Below are positions 5,697-7,630 of a stretch of DNA of 7,630 nt, one piece after another. The stretch's first letter is position 1. Each line of letters opens with the position of its first letter. The notes under the pieces were generated by a model. That model saw nothing but the letters and a program-made list of their open reading frames with translations. It made no database searches and had not been told where the DNA came from. This DNA comes from Bacteroidales bacterium (lineage in GTDB: Bacteria; Bacteroidota; Bacteroidia; Bacteroidales; NBLH01). The position numbers and the translations under genes were made by a program. The DNA lies in contig JAOZNO010000154.1 of the NCBI GenBank assembly GCA_029933755.1, positions 1-7,630 of the forward strand, written 5' to 3'.

Positions 5697-7199
5697 ATGA
5701 AGAAACTAAGCAAACTAAAATTAGTTATTAGTACGATACTTTTCATTTCATTTTTTCAGATACAGGCTCAAAATCAGCAGGATACAATAATAAACAATAC
5801 CAATGATACAATAATATCTGTTGAGGATGATATTGTAGTTTCTGAGCTTCAAAATACTGATCAAGTACAAAAAAACGTTGTTTCTTTGGAATCAGCAGGA
5901 TTTAGTATGAATAGTTTATTACGAGGTATGCTTGGTATGGCTGTGCTGATTTTTATTGCATGGCTATTTAGTACAAACAGAAGTGCTATTTCGTGGAAGG
6001 TGGTAATAACAGGTTTAGCTATACAGCTTGTTTTGGCACTTGGTGTTTTAACCGTTCCTCCGGTGCAGGAGTTTTTTGAAATAGTAGGTAAGCTTTTTGT
6101 GAAAATTCTTGATTTTACCATGGCAGGAACAGAATTTCTATTTAAATCATTTATTAGTGGTGAAATAGAATCATCATTAATTAATTTTGCAATTACAATT
6201 TTACCTACTATTATATTCTTTTCTGCTTTAACAAGTGTTCTTTTTTATTATGGTATTATTCAAAAGGTAGTTTATGGTTTGGCATGGGTAATGGCTAAAG
6301 TATTAAGATTATCAGGAGCAGAGAGTCTTTCTGTAGCTGGAAATATTTTTCTCGGTCAAACAGAATCACCATTAATGATTAAGGCTTATCTTGAAAAAAT
6401 GAATAAGTCTGAAATACTACTGGTAATGGCAGGTGGCATGGCTACACTTGCAGGAGGTGTTTTGGCAGTTTATATTGGTGTTTTGGGTGGTACCGATCCG
6501 GTACAACGCCTGATTTTTGCAAAGCACCTTTTGGCAGCATCAGTAATGGCAGCACCCGGAGTAATTGTTATTTCCAAAATTTTGGTTCCTCAAACTGAAA
6601 AAATTAACACAGATGTTAAAGTTTCAAGTGAAAAAATAGGGAAAAATGTACTTGATGCTATTTCAAATGGAACAAGTGAAGGTTTACGGTTAGCGGTAAA
6701 TGTTGCTGCTATGCTTTTAGTATTTATTGCTTTTATCGCTTTATTTAACTATGTTTTCATTAAAATTGGTGACTGGACTTCTCTTAATGGTGTAATTGCA
6801 GAATTTACCAATGGGCAATATAATGAACTCTCACTTCAATTTATGCTGGGTTATCTTTTTGCGCCTCTTATGTGGTTATTGGGAGTTGCTACTGAAGATC
6901 TTACACTTGTGGGAAGGGTTTTGGGTGAAAAACTAATTATGACTGAATTTATTGGCTATGTTAGCCTAAGTGAATTAAAGGCTGCTGGTGCTTTTGCAGA
7001 ACAAAAATCTATTATTATGGCAACCTATATGCTTTGTGGATTTGCTAATGTTGCTTCAATTGGTATTCAGATTGGAGGAATTGGTTCGCTTGCACCGGGG
7101 AAAAGAGTTCTACTTTCCGAATTTGGTATGCGCGCATTATTGGCAGGAACTTTAGCTTCACTTTTATCTGCTACAATGGTGGGTATGATTTTAGGATAA
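5697..7199 (+). CDS. nupC: Concentrative nucleoside transporter (CNT/NupC family) with signal-peptide-like N-terminus
   Basis: A 500-residue inner-membrane symporter importing nucleosides with Na+ or H+. The CNT core runs from about residue 75 to the end. The substrate-binding G-Q-T-E-S-P (220-225) matches the family GQTEAP motif. GRVLGEKLIMTEFIGY (406-421) and FANVASIGIQIGGIGSLAPGKR (449-470) are the other hallmarks. Q221, T222, E223, N451 and S454 sit where the nucleoside- and ion-binding residues lie in the Vibrio CNT structure. The N-terminus is unusual. Residues 1-25 look like a cleavable signal peptide (KKLSKLK, hydrophobic core, IQAQ). About 45 polar residues follow, with the repeat DTIINNTN-DTII, before the first core helix. 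NupC of E. coli is about 400 residues, so the extra length lies here. It starts 126 nt after the nuclease gene. TAAATTAG (5642-5649) is a weak promoter-like box. Confidence 0.93.
   Translation: MKKLSKLKLVISTILFISFFQIQAQNQQDTIINNTNDTIISVEDDIVVSELQNTDQVQKNVVSLESAGFSMNSLLRGMLGMAVLIFIAWLFSTNRSAISWKVVITGLAIQLVLALGVLTVPPVQEFFEIVGKLFVKILDFTMAGTEFLFKSFISGEIESSLINFAITILPTIIFFSALTSVLFYYGIIQKVVYGLAWVMAKVLRLSGAESLSVAGNIFLGQTESPLMIKAYLEKMNKSEILLVMAGGMATLAGGVLAVYIGVLGGTDPVQRLIFAKHLLAASVMAAPGVIVISKILVPQTEKINTDVKVSSEKIGKNVLDAISNGTSEGLRLAVNVAAMLLVFIAFIALFNYVFIKIGDWTSLNGVIAEFTNGQYNELSLQFMLGYLFAPLMWLLGVATEDLTLVGRVLGEKLIMTEFIGYVSLSELKAAGAFAEQKSIIMATYMLCGFANVASIGIQIGGIGSLAPGKRVLLSEFGMRALLAGTLASLLSATMVGMILG
5781..5816 (+). 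repeat. Short in-frame direct repeat in the transporter linker
   Basis: GATACAATAATA occurs at 5781-5792 and again at 5805-5816, a period of 24 nt (eight codons). The repeat encodes D-T-I-I twice within the polar linker after the signal-like segment of the transporter. It probably arose by slippage or local duplication in a weakly constrained region. Confidence 0.7.
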
Positions 7200-7238
7200 A
7201 AATTTCTAATTGCAAGTTACTTGTCAATTAATAAGTCC

Positions 7239-7357
7239 AGTCTAAAAAGGTACAATGTCTGAAAAAGAACCCTGACAGGGTTTGTTAATTAGCTGTTTCA
7301 TAGATGTTTTACTTTTTAGTATTTTGCAAATATAACCCTGTCAGGGGTTTTTAGACT
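7239..7357. repeat. Paired palindromes within a 10-bp inverted repeat
   Basis: The 231 bp between the transporter and the secernin-like gene hold no ORF worth calling but are structured. AGTCTAAAAA (7239-7248) and its exact complement TTTTTAGACT (7348-7357) bound a 119-bp segment. Inside are two palindromes, AACCCTGACAGGGTT (7268-7282) and AACCCTGTCAGGGGTT (7334-7349). Each is self-complementary, and they are also complementary to each other apart from one extra G. This resembles REP- or MITE-like intergenic elements. There is no transposase and no clear target-site duplication, so mobility is unproven. A short hairpin GCTTTT / AAAAGC (7360-7365, 7370-7375) lies just outside. Confidence 0.6.
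7334..7352 (+). terminator. Candidate terminator of the nucleoside transporter gene
   Basis: The second palindrome, AACCCTGTCAGGGG, is the most G/C-rich spot in the gap and is followed by TTTTT (7348-7352). It can form a stem of about six pairs over a very short loop, ahead of a U-run. It lies about 135 nt after the transporter stop. It could end that transcript, or it may simply be part of the repeat element. Confidence 0.4.
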
Positions 7358-7430
7358 AAGCTTTTTAATAAAAGCATGTATCTGTTAGCTTCACTGACTA
7401 TTGAAACCAAAGCCTTAAAAATAAAAACGT

Positions 7431-7630
7431 ATGTGTGATACCTTTGTATATATACCAACCAAAGAGGAAAGTACTAATATTATTTTTGGTAAAAACTCTG
7501 ATAGAGAGCCAAATGAAGCACAGGCAATTTTAAGAATACCTGCACAGCAACATAAATCTGAAAAGCTAAAATGCACCTATATTGAAATACCACAGGTAGC
7601 TGAAACTTATGAAATAATTATTTCAAAACC
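7431..7630 (+). CDS. Secernin-like protein (peptidase C69-related), 5' part only
   Basis: The reading frame opens with ATG at 7431 and is still open at the window edge, giving about 66 residues. The protein begins M-C-D-T-F-V. Removal of Met would expose Cys2 as an N-terminal nucleophile, the hallmark of the Ntn-hydrolase C69/secernin group. FGKNSDREPNEAQ (19-31) matches the conserved F-G/A-K-N-S-x-R segment, and CTYIEIPQVAETYEIIISKP closely follows the secernin pattern CTYIxIxQVxxTYxIxIS(R/K)P. Bacterial relatives are annotated as dipeptidases, but the substrates of secernins proper are poorly known. No signal peptide is present, so it is probably cytoplasmic. The upstream 75 nt hold no convincing promoter. 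Whether the full gene is intact cannot be seen. Confidence 0.87.
   Translation, partial: MCDTFVYIPTKEESTNIIFGKNSDREPNEAQAILRIPAQQHKSEKLKCTYIEIPQVAETYEIIISK

Noticed and set aside
5861..6121. Minus-strand frame of 86 codons inside the transporter
   Set aside because: It is antisense to the CNT gene with no domain signature.
7256..7276. ATG-led mini-ORF of six codons before the first palindrome
   Set aside because: It is far too short, has no ribosome-binding context, and its stop lies within the repeat.
31..7630. A hidden defence, phage or toxin-antitoxin system
   Set aside because: No nuclease/ATPase pair, integrase, transposase, toxin or immunity-like gene is visible. The DUF151 nuclease and the M64 peptidase sit in housekeeping context.

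Overview
The window looks like chromosomal DNA of a Bacteroidota (Bacteroidetes) bacterium. It is AT-rich, it lacks Shine-Dalgarno sequences in front of most genes, and it has promoter boxes of the Bacteroidetes type (TAnnTTTG). The gene content also fits the phylum: the order rplU-rpmA-serS, a secreted M64 peptidase, a DUF151 nuclease with a C-terminal UVR motif, and AACCCTGNCAGGGTT intergenic palindromes. The exact genus cannot be read from the sequence. No phage, IS transposase, CRISPR array, tRNA or rRNA is visible.

Minus-strand block (31-4838). Transcription starts near 4801 from a clear promoter and runs through a roughly 80-nt leader into rplU (ribosomal protein bL21) and rpmA (bL27). 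It then meets a strong nested hairpin terminator at 4013-4060. Next come serS (seryl-tRNA synthetase), a secreted M64 (IgA-peptidase family) zinc metallopeptidase, a GNAT acetyltransferase, an unlisted 57-residue small membrane protein (635-808) and a six-helix MarC-family membrane protein. Spacing from the M64 gene to marC is tight: 28, 0 and 4 nt. These genes probably form one unit, possibly read on from serS.

Divergent region (4723-4988). This 266-bp stretch carries back-to-back promoters. The rplU leader holds a perfect AGGAGGT placed 7 nt before a GTG that opens a 12-codon leader ORF. A downstream ACCTCT can pair with that AGGAGGT. This is the most interesting regulatory candidate in the window.

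Plus-strand block (4989-7630). A bifunctional-nuclease (DUF151/BFN) protein with a C-terminal UVR motif is followed by a concentrative nucleoside transporter (CNT/NupC family). The transporter carries an unusual signal-peptide-like N-terminus and a polar linker. A 231-bp gene-free stretch follows, holding two mutually complementary palindromes inside a 10-bp inverted repeat. The window then ends inside a secernin-type (peptidase C69-related) gene.

Most of the window is housekeeping and ordinary accessory content. I did not find a convincing undescribed multi-gene system. The points worth follow-up are the rplU leader, the small membrane protein, the transporter N-terminus and the paired-palindrome element.
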